From contig NZ_RQFT01000003.1 in assembly GCF_004769525.1 (NCBI RefSeq), positions 682,001 through 746,000 on the forward strand: a stretch of 64,000 nucleotides of DNA, read 5' to 3'. A model generated the notes under the pieces. The model saw only the letters and a program-made list of their open reading frames with translations, was not told the origin of the DNA and did no database searches. Below are positions 19,073 to 28,124 of the stretch, piece by piece. A program made the translations under genes and the position numbers. The DNA is from Leptospira bouyouniensis (lineage in GTDB: Bacteria > Spirochaetota > Leptospiria > Leptospirales > Leptospiraceae). Position 1 is the stretch's first letter. Each line of letters opens with the position of its first letter.

Positions 19073-20713
19073 ATGAAAACCATTTTATCCTGCTCCAATT
19101 GTCTTAGTGGTCATTCCATTTCCGCATCCAAACTGGAAGGCAAAAAAGGAAAGTACCGTTGTAAAAAATGTTCTATTTGGAATCATTTTGATTTCAGAAA
19201 AAAACAAACTGTGGATCAATCCGACTCACTTGTGTTATTCGACCTAAATTATTTAGGCCAAATTCCCAACCATACCTTACAAGGCCAAATTTTTGGCAGA
19301 TATACTGCGAATTTTATTTCTGACTGGTCCAACGAAGAACTTGTATTTTTGAAAGATGAAGAAGGCAACGACAATGACGTTCGGATTTCTATTTCAGGGC
19401 TTCCTGAAATCGTTAGGTTAAAAAATTTTGCTTATGACATCACAACAGAATCACCTTCCAAAGCACTCAGTATCATTATCAATCATAATGTCAATACATC
19501 TCCTGTTCGATTGTCCTTAACTGTCGAAGATTACGACCATGTCTTGGTAAATGGAAAATTGTATTTAGCAATCTCTGATGAGTGGAATACATTTTTACAT
19601 GGCAGTTTCACTGCGACCCATATTTATAAAATTGAGTATGATGAGTATGGTGTTGGCAATAAAGAACTACCAGATTTTATCACTAGTTACTTAGCTTCAA
19701 AAATTTATGCATTATCCGGAAATATTTTATCCTTACAAAAACATTTTCCACAGTTATCAGAAAAAGAAAAAGAAGAACTACTCAGTTTAGTGATGTACCA
19801 TTGGCCAGAAAATCAAACTACAATTTCAGAAGTTCATTTCAAAGAAAGTAATATCCAAGCCAAATTCCAACTCACACAGCGAAAACTTAACGAAACCCTT
19901 ATCTTCTTAATCTCCAACCAACTAAAACTTAATTCTGATCATTGGCATATCATCCACGATGTGGTATGTCATTCTGAAGTGGAACCAATGTTTATCCCAC
20001 TTCTCAAAACCAAATTTCCTGAGGAATACCAACAAAACTTAGGGAATCATTTAGAGTCTAAAAACGAAGATAAAACCTTGGATTGGTTAGATGGTGATGA
20101 TCTTTATTTACTCGATTCATTTGTTCGCACTGTTGGATCGCTCGACTTTATCATAAAAGATTCCATTCGAAATCCCCTCGGGTTTACTTTGTTACAAGAA
20201 GCTTTTGTACGTTCCAAATACAAATCATGTATGCGATTATTGGAACGAGGTGCCGACCCAAATATTTTGGATGCTAACGGTGAAACTGCTATATTTAAAT
20301 TATGTCAAGACAACAAACTGCGTTTGCAAGAAAAAACCAATTTAATGGATGAATTAATCCGTCGTGGAGCCAAAGTTAATTTACAATCTGTCAATGGAAT
20401 GTCTCCACTGCATTGGTGTTCAGTATTTGGTGAACCAAGTATGGCAAAACGACTCATCCAAGCAGGGATCGATATTCACATTGCCGATCAAAATGGTAGT
20501 ACTGCCTTACATGAAGCTTGTAAATTTGGAAACTCTTCTGTCCTTGCTTTGTTATTGGAATCGGGTGCAAAAGCAAATGTAAAAACTTTGGATGAAAAAA
20601 CAGGACGAGATCTGGCATTCGAAAATTTAGAAATTGCTGATTTGGAAGCAGATGAAGAGAAAAAGAACCGATACCAAAGGGTTCTTTCTCTCTTAGATGT
20701 GTATGGTGGTTAA
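19073..20713 (+). CDS. Zinc-ribbon and ankyrin-repeat protein
   Basis: The 546 aa protein starts with a CxxC...CxxC zinc ribbon (CSNC at residues 7-10, CKKC at about 30-33), similar to MJ0042/prokaryotic zinc-ribbon N-termini. A long central region of unknown fold follows (residues about 45-350, with LSLTVEDYDHVLVNGKLYL). The last 180 residues form about four ankyrin repeats: NPLGFTLLQEAFVRSKYK, NGETAIFKLCQ, NGMSPLHWCSVFGEPSMAK and NGSTALHEACKFGNSS. It is probably a cytoplasmic protein-protein interaction factor. It converges with the ABA4-like gene, overlapping its 3' end by 4 bp. Confidence 0.85.
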   Translation: MKTILSCSNCLSGHSISASKLEGKKGKYRCKKCSIWNHFDFRKKQTVDQSDSLVLFDLNYLGQIPNHTLQGQIFGRYTANFISDWSNEELVFLKDEEGNDNDVRISISGLPEIVRLKNFAYDITTESPSKALSIIINHNVNTSPVRLSLTVEDYDHVLVNGKLYLAISDEWNTFLHGSFTATHIYKIEYDEYGVGNKELPDFITSYLASKIYALSGNILSLQKHFPQLSEKEKEELLSLVMYHWPENQTTISEVHFKESNIQAKFQLTQRKLNETLIFLISNQLKLNSDHWHIIHDVVCHSEVEPMFIPLLKTKFPEEYQQNLGNHLESKNEDKTLDWLDGDDLYLLDSFVRTVGSLDFIIKDSIRNPLGFTLLQEAFVRSKYKSCMRLLERGADPNILDANGETAIFKLCQDNKLRLQEKTNLMDELIRRGAKVNLQSVNGMSPLHWCSVFGEPSMAKRLIQAGIDIHIADQNGSTALHEACKFGNSSVLALLLESGAKANVKTLDEKTGRDLAFENLEIADLEADEEKKNRYQRVLSLLDVYGG

Positions 20714-21135
20714 AACCCAAATTTTTTTGTCTTTAATCCTTTTACGATTAAATATAACACAAGCCCAACTGGCCCATAATAAAATGTAAGTCCATGGATG
20801 GGAACTAACACCAATCTGTGGATACCATTTGTCTTTCCATCTTCTGCCTCCCAAGTACCCAAAAACAAATCAAACGAAAGGTAATGGACCCAACCTGCTA
20901 ACAAAAATTCATCGTTCATAAATAATGATCGAACGGATTGTAAACTTGAAAAGTTTCCTTCTGCATTGCCGAAACCAAGCGAAAGGGAAATGAGATACAA
21001 TCCTCCAAGGAAAAGACCAGATACAAGAACTCTGAGAAAGGGAATCACCTTGTTTTGGTTTGGTGAAAGGATGAGTACCATCCATGCGATCACAGCGACA
21101 ATATTTGCAATGGAAAATATAGTTGAAGGATTCAT
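20710..21135 (-). CDS. ABA4-like (DUF4281) membrane protein
   Basis: This 141 aa protein has four membrane segments. It contains the motif AGWVHYLSFDLFLGTWEAED, followed by HRLVLVPIHGLTFYYGPVGLVLYL, as in ABA4-like/DUF4281 proteins. In plants ABA4 is needed for neoxanthin formation; the role of bacterial members is unclear. The gene overlaps the upstream membrane gene by 4 bp (21132-21135), so the pair is co-translated. Confidence 0.85.
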   Translation of the reverse strand: MNPSTIFSIANIVAVIAWMVLILSPNQNKVIPFLRVLVSGLFLGGLYLISLSLGFGNAEGNFSSLQSVRSLFMNDEFLLAGWVHYLSFDLFLGTWEAEDGKTNGIHRLVLVPIHGLTFYYGPVGLVLYLIVKGLKTKKFGF

Positions 21136-22052
21136 ACTATAACCTCAGGGAGTGAAATTTTTGGTTGTGAAAACAGTCGGATACTTAGTGAAAATAAAAC
21201 TAAAAAAAACAAGGCATAACTCAATGTAAAGAAAGGGTGGTAAACAAAGATTGAAAATCCCATTAAAGTTTGCACTACCATCAGGATATTAGTAGATAGA
21301 AATAAAATTCCAAACATTCGGACGATATAACTTTGTTCTTTCGTTTCTTTTTTTGGCATTAAGAAAGCAGCTAATACAAAAAATACCTGCATTACATGCA
21401 TTCCAAAAAAATGAGGCACACGCATATCACCAACAATAGTGCTCCATCCAAAAAAAGTAATGCCTTGTCCAGGTTCTCCTCCAAATGTATGACTTCCACT
21501 CGTTTGGAAAATCCCTTGTTTCATCATTTCCAGTTGTTCGGGTCTTGGAGTTGTCATCAAAAAACCAATGATCATACCAAACCCTGCAATGAAAAGACCC
21601 CATAGAAGACTTTCTCGTATTGGTTTTGTTATCTGCTTATGTTTAAAGATAGGAATTATGATAGCCAAATGGAAAAGCCAAAAGATAGAAATACTTGTTC
21701 CCATGATGGAAAACACAATTTGGTTCCAAGTATTTGAGACATTGAAATGGCTTGCTTCCCCTCGAGCGGCTTGGAATGTAATGAGGATGATTTCAATCAG
21801 GGAGGTAATCGTGAGTGCAATTTGTGTAAAACGATTAAACCGCCAATGAGTCAAAAACCGCTCCAAAATCCAGACGGTTGATAAGGAATAAATTCCCAAG
21901 GATAGTGTGAACTTAATTGGTTTGATCCAGAGATTCACACCCAAAAGGGTTCTTGTGTCTAGAAAAAGAAAGGGAATCATGGTTATCGTGAGTACGACCA
22001 TCGCGATCCCATTCCAAAAAAGTGGTTGTCTTTTAAAGTCTGCGTATTTCAT
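21132..22052 (-). CDS. Polytopic membrane protein of unknown function
   Basis: The ATG at 22052 (MKYADFKRQPLFWNG) is chosen over the longer frame because it places the divergent regulatory region in the intergenic space. The 306 aa product has about eight membrane segments, with conserved-looking polar residues in NLWIKPIKFTLSLGIYS and MRVPHFFGMHVMQVF. The His residues in the latter could bind a metal or haem, but that is only a suggestion. It is coupled to the ABA4-like gene and divergent from a TetR regulator. Confidence 0.8.
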   Translation of the reverse strand: MKYADFKRQPLFWNGIAMVVLTITMIPFLFLDTRTLLGVNLWIKPIKFTLSLGIYSLSTVWILERFLTHWRFNRFTQIALTITSLIEIILITFQAARGEASHFNVSNTWNQIVFSIMGTSISIFWLFHLAIIIPIFKHKQITKPIRESLLWGLFIAGFGMIIGFLMTTPRPEQLEMMKQGIFQTSGSHTFGGEPGQGITFFGWSTIVGDMRVPHFFGMHVMQVFFVLAAFLMPKKETKEQSYIVRMFGILFLSTNILMVVQTLMGFSIFVYHPFFTLSYALFFLVLFSLSIRLFSQPKISLPEVIV

Positions 22053-22054
22053 AA

Positions 22055-22106
22055 TGTTGACAGCGTAAACAATTATGTATACTGTGTCAACATCAAAAGT
22101 ATACAT
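22055..22106. promoter_or_regulatory. Divergent operator region with two nested inverted repeats
   Basis: Between the divergent starts at 22052 and 22119 there are two inverted repeats: TGTTGACA (22055-22062) with TGTCAACA (22085-22092), and ATGTATAC (22075-22082) with GTATACAT (22099-22106). They interlock. This is the likely binding region of the adjacent TetR protein controlling both directions. Confidence 0.6.
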
Positions 22107-22118
22107 TGTAAACATTTT

Positions 22119-22841
22119 ATGAAACCATCTAAAAAACAATCTGGTCCCAAAATTCCGGCATCTCCAAAAAAAACGTCAGACCAAACAACAAAACACCCAT
22201 CTCGTAAACCCAGAGACCAGGAAGAATCCGCCAACTACCACCATGGGAATTTACGAGAAGAAGTTTTGGAACATTCTCGCAAAGTACTCGAGAAAACAGG
22301 GGTTTCTTCATTAAGCCTTCGAGACATTGCGGGAGATCTTGGTGTGAGCCATACAGCTCCCTACAGACATTTTCCCAAAAAAATGGATCTACTCCAAGCC
22401 TTAGTGGCCGAAGGTTTTCGAGAATTGGCAAGTGCTATGAAACTTGCTTGGGATCATTCAGAAGATCCACTGGCAAAAATCCGTAAAGCAGGTGAGGAAT
22501 ACATTTATTTATTACTCAATAATCCAAGAAGGACAGAATTGATGTTTGGTGGTGAAATTTATGTTTCAGGAGACAACCTCTCCGATGAATTGAGGGAATG
22601 TGGAAACGAAGCATACATGGGAATGTTTCGCATTGTAGAATATGGACAAAATCAATTGGTATTAAAAAAATCAGTGCCTACAGCAACTCTTATGATGAGT
22701 TTTTGGAGTGGAGTCCATGGATTTGCCGTACTGAATGAACGCAAATGGAAATCAATTCAATCTTCTGAAGAAGAAAAACTATCCTTCCAGAACGAGGTAT
22801 CACAAATCTTAGAGATTATGATTGAAGGGACACGTCTGTAA
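22119..22841 (+). CDS. TetR/AcrR regulator with WHG-type C-terminal domain
   Basis: I chose the ATG at 22119 (MKPSKKQSGPKIPASPKK). The longer frame would start inside the operator region. After a basic, low-complexity tail of about 35 residues comes the TetR helix-turn-helix (REEVLEHSRKVLEKTGVSSLSLRDIAGDLGVSHTAPYRHF). The ligand domain contains RRTELMFGGEIY and ends near residue 240. It is divergent from the ABA4-like/membrane operon and probably represses it. Confidence 0.88.
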   Translation: MKPSKKQSGPKIPASPKKTSDQTTKHPSRKPRDQEESANYHHGNLREEVLEHSRKVLEKTGVSSLSLRDIAGDLGVSHTAPYRHFPKKMDLLQALVAEGFRELASAMKLAWDHSEDPLAKIRKAGEEYIYLLLNNPRRTELMFGGEIYVSGDNLSDELRECGNEAYMGMFRIVEYGQNQLVLKKSVPTATLMMSFWSGVHGFAVLNERKWKSIQSSEEEKLSFQNEVSQILEIMIEGTRL

Positions 22842-23400
22842 AATAGATGATACGACTAGTGATGATCGTATCATCTCCTTCTGTTTCTAAAGTTACTTCC
22901 ATCTCAACTGGGTAATCCTTTAAAACCATAATCAAACCAATTCCCGATCGGTTAGAGTTAGGATCATTGGATTCAATTTTTTGAAAGTATAATTTTTCCA
23001 AGTCACTGGCAGAGAAGATTTCTTTTAAACTTGCTTCGTAAAGAGATACATTTGACTCATTGGTTTTGTTTCTGACTAACATCTCAAAAGACTGTCCGCG
23101 GTGGATGAGTGAAATTTCGATATCTGCTTTTTTGTCATAGGAATATTTGGCAGCGTTTTCTAAAAGTTCGTTGAAGACTGTGGAGATTGAATTGACAATC
23201 TCTGAATTTTTCATGTCCATCGAATCGGATGGGACATTGGGCAAAAACGAAAACCCATAAAAGTATCCAATAAAATCTGATAAAATTCCAATACGACGCC
23301 AGTAACGCATCAAATCCAAGGGTTTCAAATGGATTTCAATAATAGATTCCGGCTTTTGTTCTGAAAAAGCAGTGTGTGTTAGATTTCCATATTTTCGCAT
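22816..23400 (-). CDS. HATPase-type regulator (slr1658-like)
   Basis: The 194 aa protein has a GHKL ATPase signature, with N-box FNELLENAAKYSYD (about residues 78-91) and G-box RSGIGLIMVLKDYP. There is no histidine phosphoacceptor domain. It resembles anti-sigma-factor kinases and the family NCBI calls slr1658 superfamily regulators (from memory). It is a clear paralogue of the gene at 27555-28112; both share LDLMRYWRR/IDMTTYWRRCG near the N-terminus. It lies 31 bp after the adenylate cyclase and overlaps the convergent TetR gene by 26 bp. Confidence 0.8.
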   Translation of the reverse strand: MRKYGNLTHTAFSEQKPESIIEIHLKPLDLMRYWRRIGILSDFIGYFYGFSFLPNVPSDSMDMKNSEIVNSISTVFNELLENAAKYSYDKKADIEISLIHRGQSFEMLVRNKTNESNVSLYEASLKEIFSASDLEKLYFQKIESNDPNSNRSGIGLIMVLKDYPVEMEVTLETEGDDTIITSRIIYFTDVSLQS

Positions 23401-23431
23401 ATTCGTAGTTTAACTAAGAAATGTAGCGGAA

Positions 23432-24367
23432 TTACTTCAATGCCGCAAGCGCTTTTTCTAATGCATTTTGCATTAATCGGCGTTCTTCGGGATTTGTGCT
23501 GAGTTTGTCGAAGTGGAGTGGTTTTAAAAGGAAACCTTCCCCATCAAATTTTACAAATGGATTTTCCTTTTTTTCACGATTGTCCTTCAGTCCAATCACT
23601 TGGAAAGTTTCGATAGGTGTATGGACTCCCTTAACAACGATCTCTCCTTTTGGGATTGTATCAATGAATTCGTCTATCAAGGATTTGGTTGCGTTTGAAA
23701 TTAAAATTTCACCTGCAGTAGATGCATTTTCTAAACGGGAAGCAACATTTACTGGTCCACCGATGATAGTATAATCCATCCTTTCGTTTGTTCCAAAATT
23801 CCCAACAGTCACATAACCAGTGTTGATTCCAATACGGCAGGTTAAGTTGTGATTGATCCCTGACTTTCTCCAATATTCGTCTAACGCAGGCAAACTATCT
23901 CGCATTTCAATTGCCATTTTAACACAATTCAGTGCGTGTGCTTTGTCGTTTTCGAAACTAGGTGCACCAAAAAAAATCATGATGGCATCACCAATGAATT
24001 TGTCGATAGTACCACCATATTTAATCGCAATACTTGACATTACATCTAGGTATTTGTTGAGACAATCAGAAAGGATTTCGGGTTCAATGGAATCGGTAAT
24101 CGTAGTAAAACCAACAATATCAGAGAAAAAAATTGTGAGTTTTCGGCGTTGGTGAGAGATAGACGTTTCTACTTCTGCCCCTGTGATCATCTCGTACAAT
24201 TGAGGGGAGAGATAGCGGCGCATCCGATCCAAATACATTTGGATCTTTTTATTATTTTCAAGAAGTTCGTTTTCGATTTCGGTTGAGTGGTCAATGATGT
24301 TTTGGTAAAGGACTTCTAACTCTGCATATTTGGCACGTTCCTCTTCCAATACTTTTTCATTGTCCAT
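23432..24367 (-). CDS. Class III adenylate cyclase, soluble
   Basis: The first 60 residues form a coiled coil (ERAKYAELEVLYQNIIDHSTEIENE). The catalytic domain has FFSDIVGFTTI (metal Asp), DKFIGDAIMIFFG (Lys and second metal Asp) and GGPVNVASRLE (transition-state Asn/Arg). The RRYLSPQLYEMI linker is typical of bacterial cyclases of this group. No membrane or sensory domain is present. It lies 9 bp downstream of the SpoIIE phosphatase gene, so the phosphatase, cyclase and HATPase form one operon. Confidence 0.93.
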   Translation of the reverse strand: MDNEKVLEEERAKYAELEVLYQNIIDHSTEIENELLENNKKIQMYLDRMRRYLSPQLYEMITGAEVETSISHQRRKLTIFFSDIVGFTTITDSIEPEILSDCLNKYLDVMSSIAIKYGGTIDKFIGDAIMIFFGAPSFENDKAHALNCVKMAIEMRDSLPALDEYWRKSGINHNLTCRIGINTGYVTVGNFGTNERMDYTIIGGPVNVASRLENASTAGEILISNATKSLIDEFIDTIPKGEIVVKGVHTPIETFQVIGLKDNREKKENPFVKFDGEGFLLKPLHFDKLSTNPEERRLMQNALEKALAALK

Positions 24368-24376
24368 AAATTGCCT

Positions 24377-25888
24377 CTAACCTCGTTTCCTCATAATCAT
24401 AATGGTAATGTCATCATAAACATCCATCCCATCGATAAAGACATAGATGTCTTGGAAAATGGCTGCCAAAATTTCATCCGTTGTGGGTAGATCTGCATGT
24501 TTTTCCAAAGATTCAATCAATCGATGAGATCCAAATTGTTCTCGTTTTGGATTTTCTGCCTCTGTAGCACCATCTGTGTAAAGTAAGATGATGTCCTTGG
24601 GTTGTAAAGGAATGGGTTTTTCATGGATAAATTCATCGATGGATTCTGTGAGACCAACTAACATTCCGTTGTCGACAGTATCGATGATTTCTGTTTTTCT
24701 CGAAGCATGGCGGTACACCATAATGGTTTCATGTTGGCCAGCAGTTGTAAATACTCCATTTTTATAGGAAAACAGAGAGAGTGTTAGGTTCCGTATGTCA
24801 TTCATCCTCACATGGATGTTGGAAAACAAAATTGAGTTGATGGACCGAAGGGATTCACGTAATGAAATTACCTTTGATCGTAATGTGGTGATGAAGGCAG
24901 ATTGGGTCATGAGCATCACAACTCCTGATGCCAGTCCATGGTCTGTGACGTCTCCGATCCCGATGTACACGGTGCCATCTTCATGGTGTACAACATCATA
25001 ATAGTCTCCACCCACTTCGTTGGCAGAGTCCATTCTTGCTGAAATTTCTAACTCATCGATTTGTTTTAATTCTTCATTGCGGGGAAGTACCATGGCTTGG
25101 ATTTGCCTTGCTACGTCTAACTCCATTCCGAGGCGCATATTCTCTTCGAGGATGGCTTGTTTTTCTGTGTTAAAAATTAAGTCCGCTTGTTCTTGTGTGG
25201 TTCGGGATGTGTTCAGGATGGCGTAAAGAATCAAACCTCCGGTCACAACCATATAGAGTAAGATGAGAAAAATTCCCATCGGAACTGCACTGACAAGGAA
25301 GAAGGAACTATTTTCTTCTAAAAAGTTTGGTTTGAGAAACTGAGACAACTCCATGAGTTTTGAATTGAGGTCTGTCATCTCAGGATAAAAATAAATCGTG
25401 AGCGAAGCATATTCAATGAGGAGTACTGCCACAGCAAAGATGATGGTCTTAGTATTATTACGTATGGATGCGAGGGCGATGAGGATGAAAAAGACATAAA
25501 TCATCGGTGCCGCATACACAAGGCTTGGGTTTTTTTGGGAATAAGCAGTATACCCTGTAACAAATGTAAGGAGAGTGATCTCTAAAAAAGAGGACGAGAA
25601 TTTAAATATATTGAGATATTTTCCCGACTTCTTTAATGAATAGAGGACAACGAAGTTGTAACAAAGTAAAACTAAGATAGCTGAAATTTGGTAATAAAAT
25701 TCTACAGGTGGACGGCCAGAGAGAAGCCCGAGAGTCGCAAAGATAACCAAAAATCCCAGGAAGAAGAATCGGAACTTAGTGGCGAAGGTTTCGGCCCTAA
25801 ATTCCCCCTGGAAGGCAATCTCTTTAAGTTGTTTCTTGTAGTAGTCCGATAGGACGAAGCGATTTTCGTTGGAAGAGGATTGCGGCAT
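24377..25888 (-). CDS. Membrane SpoIIE-type PP2C phosphatase
   Basis: This 503 aa protein has about six to seven membrane segments in residues 40-235, then a coiled-coil linker (EKQAILEENMRLGMELDVARQIQ). The PP2C/SpoIIE domain has metal residues in EVGGDYYDV, GIGDVTDHG, YTDGATEA and VYDDITIM. Such proteins dephosphorylate STAS anti-anti-sigma partners. The likely partners are the STAS protein at 27194-27541 and the HATPase regulators here. It is divergent from the GNAT-cNMP gene. Confidence 0.92.
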   Translation of the reverse strand: MPQSSSNENRFVLSDYYKKQLKEIAFQGEFRAETFATKFRFFFLGFLVIFATLGLLSGRPPVEFYYQISAILVLLCYNFVVLYSLKKSGKYLNIFKFSSSFLEITLLTFVTGYTAYSQKNPSLVYAAPMIYVFFILIALASIRNNTKTIIFAVAVLLIEYASLTIYFYPEMTDLNSKLMELSQFLKPNFLEENSSFFLVSAVPMGIFLILLYMVVTGGLILYAILNTSRTTQEQADLIFNTEKQAILEENMRLGMELDVARQIQAMVLPRNEELKQIDELEISARMDSANEVGGDYYDVVHHEDGTVYIGIGDVTDHGLASGVVMLMTQSAFITTLRSKVISLRESLRSINSILFSNIHVRMNDIRNLTLSLFSYKNGVFTTAGQHETIMVYRHASRKTEIIDTVDNGMLVGLTESIDEFIHEKPIPLQPKDIILLYTDGATEAENPKREQFGSHRLIESLEKHADLPTTDEILAAIFQDIYVFIDGMDVYDDITIMIMRKRG

Positions 25889-26007
25889 AGAGTAACGGTT
25901 TCTTTCTTTATATTTCGTTTAATAGAATGCGGAAAATTAACTGATAACGTCATACATTTTGCATAAATTGCAAATGATTTTTCAAATTTTTAAGGAGGAC
26001 GGCGAGT

Positions 26008-27183
26008 ATGAGTCATATCAAAGTCCATTTGGCAACAACGGAAGAAGATCGTAATAAAATTTACCACCTCCGATACGATATCTATGTTCAAGAAATGAAC
26101 AGGGTCCAAGAATACGCAGACCACCAAAACAAAATGATCAAGGAACCTTTTGATGAAACAGGCCACCTCTTCCTCGCAGAAACGGAAGAAGGTGAGATCA
26201 TCGGTACTGTTCGGATCAACTTTCGCAAAGAAGGAAGTTTGGAATGCGAAGATCTTTATGAAATGGAACTTTTCCGGCCTTTTTACCCAGACAAAGTTTC
26301 CATGTCGACCAAACTAATGGTCAAAAGAGAATACCGCCACACTGCCGCAGCGAGTATGCTTTGTATGAAAATCTATGAGCATGCACGTGAAAATGGGATT
26401 GTCATCGATTTTATTGATACAAACCCACATTTGGTGCGTTTGTACAACCAAGTTGGGTATCGAATGTACAAAAAGAACATACACCACCCTGAATATGGGA
26501 TTGTGATCCCAATGGTGTTTTTGTTAGACGACAATGAATATCTAAAACAAATCCATTCACCTTTTCTTCGTTTGGCGAAGCGTTACCCTGCCAGCACAGA
26601 ACTAGCTCAACTTTTTGAGACCAATTTCCCTGATTACAAAGATATACGACCTCTTTTCTCTATGGAAGGGGATGATGTCTGGCAAAATATCGTTCACGAC
26701 ATGATGCTCCCTCCGAGCCAGTTCCTCTCGTTTCTCCGAGGGTTTACAGAGGAAGAATCCAAAAAACTTTTATCAATGCTTGATTTGATTGATTATGAAG
26801 ATGGGGACGTTGTTTTCCACCAAAACCAAGAAAGCCAAGGTTTGTTTTGTGTTTTGGACGGGAGTGTGGAAGTGATTGTGAACCGGGAAGATGGGGTTCG
26901 TTCTACCATTTCCATTTTAAACCAAGGAGAGATCTTCGGGGAACTTGGTTTTGTTGCAAAGTCAAATCGGAATGCCGACATCATCGTACGAGACCATGCA
27001 AAATTACTGATCCTGACTCCCAATGAATTTCAGAAATTAGAAATCCAAAGTCCTACCTTAGCGATCAAATTACTTACCAATTTATTTGTGATCCTTGCGC
27101 AAAGGTTCAATGAAATGTCCCGCCGCATGCTCGAATTTAGAAGGTTGTACGAGATGGGCGGAGCTTCGAAAAGAGGAGAATAA
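26008..27183 (+). CDS. N-acyltransferase (GNAT) fused to a cyclic-nucleotide-binding domain
   Basis: The 391 aa protein has two domains. Residues 1-190 are an acyltransferase fold like FeeM/LuxI-type N-acyl synthases: IYHLRYDIYVQEMNR, GTVRINFR, SMSTKLMVKREYRH and DTNPHLVRLYNQVGYR. Residues about 245-375 are a CRP-like cNMP domain, with a phosphate-binding cassette FGELGFVAKSNRNADI that contains the expected Glu and Arg. A strong ribosome site (GGAGG, about 10 bp upstream) supports this start. It lies next to an adenylate cyclase, so cAMP-gated acyl transfer is a reasonable inference. The acyl donor and acceptor cannot be read. Confidence 0.85.
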   Translation: MSHIKVHLATTEEDRNKIYHLRYDIYVQEMNRVQEYADHQNKMIKEPFDETGHLFLAETEEGEIIGTVRINFRKEGSLECEDLYEMELFRPFYPDKVSMSTKLMVKREYRHTAAASMLCMKIYEHARENGIVIDFIDTNPHLVRLYNQVGYRMYKKNIHHPEYGIVIPMVFLLDDNEYLKQIHSPFLRLAKRYPASTELAQLFETNFPDYKDIRPLFSMEGDDVWQNIVHDMMLPPSQFLSFLRGFTEEESKKLLSMLDLIDYEDGDVVFHQNQESQGLFCVLDGSVEVIVNREDGVRSTISILNQGEIFGELGFVAKSNRNADIIVRDHAKLLILTPNEFQKLEIQSPTLAIKLLTNLFVILAQRFNEMSRRMLEFRRLYEMGGASKRGE

Positions 27184-27193
27184 GGAATGTGGT

Positions 27194-27541
27194 TTAGGAA
27201 ATTTCCAAAACCACTTGGTCCCAAAGTTTTTTGAAATTGGATAGGGATTTTGACTGCCAAGAAACATTGAGAGATCCTTGGATTTTGATTTGGTAAGTTG
27301 CACTTTTTCTGGAATCAATAATGAACATGGAAAGGGTAGTGATCCCAGAACTGTTCACAAATTGTAATTCTCGAAAATCCATCGTGAGTTGTGCCCCTTG
27401 GCAAAGTTTCGCAACATCTCTTAAAAATAATTTGATAGGTTCATAAGCTGGTAAGTTCTGCAAGCGGATGGATCCAGTGAATTTGACAGTCTTAGTGGCT
27501 TCGTCGTATTGAATATTGTAATCTAAGTCTTTGATTTCCAT
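27194..27541 (-). CDS. STAS-domain regulator (slr1659-like)
   Basis: This 115 aa protein is a single STAS-like domain: GSIRLQNLPAYEPIKLFL, then LTMDFRELQFVNSSGITTLSMFI. The Ser in VNSSG is at the usual phosphorylation position of anti-anti-sigma factors. It lies 13 bp downstream of a HATPase-type regulator on the same strand, the standard kinase-substrate pair of a partner switch. It converges with the GNAT-cNMP gene. Confidence 0.85.
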   Translation of the reverse strand: MEIKDLDYNIQYDEATKTVKFTGSIRLQNLPAYEPIKLFLRDVAKLCQGAQLTMDFRELQFVNSSGITTLSMFIIDSRKSATYQIKIQGSLNVSWQSKSLSNFKKLWDQVVLEIS

Positions 27542-27554
27542 GAAGCTTCGCCTA

Positions 27555-28112
27555 TTATATCTCTTCTACGTTGATAATTGCTCTTACCGTGATTTCATGA
27601 GTATCGGCATCGATCTCACTGAAACTATAACCAAAACGAACAGGATAATCCTTTAACATCATAAGAAGTCCAAGACCAGACTTGGTATCACCATCTTCTT
27701 TGGTTTCAAGTGTAGAAAAATACATCTCCTCCACATTTTCTGATATAAGTTTGTTCACAAAAAGCTCAAAACTATCTCTTAAGGTTTTTGACGCCACATT
27801 TAAAACATCAATTCTTAAAAGATTTCCATATTGTTTTAATTCTACATTGATTCTGCCTTCTCTCGCTTTGGAGAATTTGGAGGCATTTTCTAATAGTTCA
27901 TTGATAATGGTAGAAAGTGAATTGGCTTTGGTTTCACTTTCTTCGTAACAATACGAATAAAATCCAGCAACGAAATTGGCTGTAAGCCCACAACGACGCC
28001 AATAAGTGGTCATATCAATCGGTTGGAATACCAATCGTAATTGGCCATCCGCAGGCAAATTCTCTGGAATGATGTGGTATTCACCGATGACGATGGGTGC
28101 TTTCTGATTCAA
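27555..28112 (-). CDS. HATPase-type regulator (slr1658-like), second copy
   Basis: The 185 aa protein carries an N-box (IINELLENASKFSKA) and a G-box (SGLGLLMMLKDYPVRFGY), with no phosphoacceptor His. It parallels the 194 aa protein at 22816-23400. It is probably a switch kinase or ATP-binding partner of the STAS protein encoded 13 bp downstream. It starts 12 bp after the methyltransferase stop, so the three genes form an operon. Confidence 0.82.
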   Translation of the reverse strand: MNQKAPIVIGEYHIIPENLPADGQLRLVFQPIDMTTYWRRCGLTANFVAGFYSYCYEESETKANSLSTIINELLENASKFSKAREGRINVELKQYGNLLRIDVLNVASKTLRDSFELFVNKLISENVEEMYFSTLETKEDGDTKSGLGLLMMLKDYPVRFGYSFSEIDADTHEITVRAIINVEEI

Positions 28113-28124
28113 TTTTGCCTCCGT

